NCBI GenBank assembly: GCA_013397935.1
Contig: VZRN01004506.1
Location: forward strand, 101,317 to 165,316
Reading direction: 5' to 3'
From: Dasyornis broadbenti
Lineage: Eukaryota > Chordata > Aves > Passeriformes > Dasyornithidae
DNA: 64,000 nt
The notes under the pieces were generated by a model. That model saw nothing but the letters and a program-made list of their open reading frames with translations, was not told the DNA's origin and did not search any database. Both the position numbers and the translations under genes were made by a program. The stretch's first letter is position 1, and every line of letters starts with the position of its first letter. Positions 63,666-64,000 of the stretch are shown here, piece after piece.

Positions 63666-64000
63666 GTAAGCAGAAGCATGACTGTTGGAAGTCTGTTAAA
63701 ATACCAGTTTGTGCATGGTACATATAAAAGAACCAGGTGATACATGTTTCAAAAGAGGTCTAGTTTTATACAAGGAAATATGTAGGCTTCTTTTGAGGTG
63801 AACATTATTATAGATGTTCATATACAGAACTAGAAATTAATCAGTCAGTCTATACACTTAAGATTGTATGCAATTGTACATAGCAAAATAAGCACCTAAA
63901 GAATCGCATAAAAATCGAAGCTGCTTTTTGTCATTGTTCAGTCAAGTCATGTGTCACGTTTCCTGGAGAAAAGAATTAATCCTGGGCTTATGTTCTGTGG
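63666..64000 (+). other. BLTP1: intron 56 (5' part)
   Basis: Non-coding sequence after the donor of exon 56; the window ends inside it. Nothing recognised. Confidence 0.85.

Overview
The window is a vertebrate nuclear genomic segment, most likely from a bird. It holds one gene on the + strand: the 5' two-thirds of BLTP1 (KIAA1109), whose fly orthologue is tweek, nematode orthologue LPD-3 and yeast orthologue Csf1. The avian call rests on compact introns (56 coding exons in about 59.5 kb), a CR1 LINE relic near 14.9 kb, and a protein nearly collinear with the human one as I remember it. A non-avian sauropsid is not excluded.

Layout. Positions 1-4121 are the 5' flank or first intron, with one possible 5' UTR exon at 961-1013 and no CpG-island-like promoter, so the promoter probably lies upstream. 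The start codon is at 4155 in an exon beginning at 4122. From there 56 coding exons run to 63665. I joined them by reading frame and GT/AG signals. Every junction keeps frame, giving 10,044 coding bases or 3,348 residues with no internal stop. The family member is about 5,000 residues long, so the remaining third lies to the right of the window. The window ends inside an intron.

Protein. BLTP1 is a bridge-like lipid transfer protein of the repeating beta-groove (RBG) family, with VPS13, ATG2 and BLTP2/3. It is anchored in the ER by an N-terminal membrane helix (here residues 27-47, split over exons 1 and 2) and thought to move bulk phospholipid between membranes. Exons 2-25 encode the N-terminal groove. 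Exons 26-27 encode a long Ser-rich, probably disordered insert that carries a phospho-FFAT-like motif. Exons 28-34 return to groove sequence. Exons 35-36 and 39-43 carry acidic and Ser-rich loops. Exon 45 has a very basic disordered segment. Exons 46-56 continue the groove.

Non-coding content is modest: introns are AT-rich with poly-T runs, short (TA)n/(TG)n tracts, one CR1 fragment, and a 59-bp block present twice (27.66 and 30.11 kb). I saw no second gene, tRNA, rRNA or intact mobile element on either strand. The most interesting unexplained items are an in-frame 135-nt candidate cassette exon between exons 34 and 35, the phospho-FFAT-like motif in exon 27, a run of five frame-neutral exons (19-23), and several decoy or competing splice sites.
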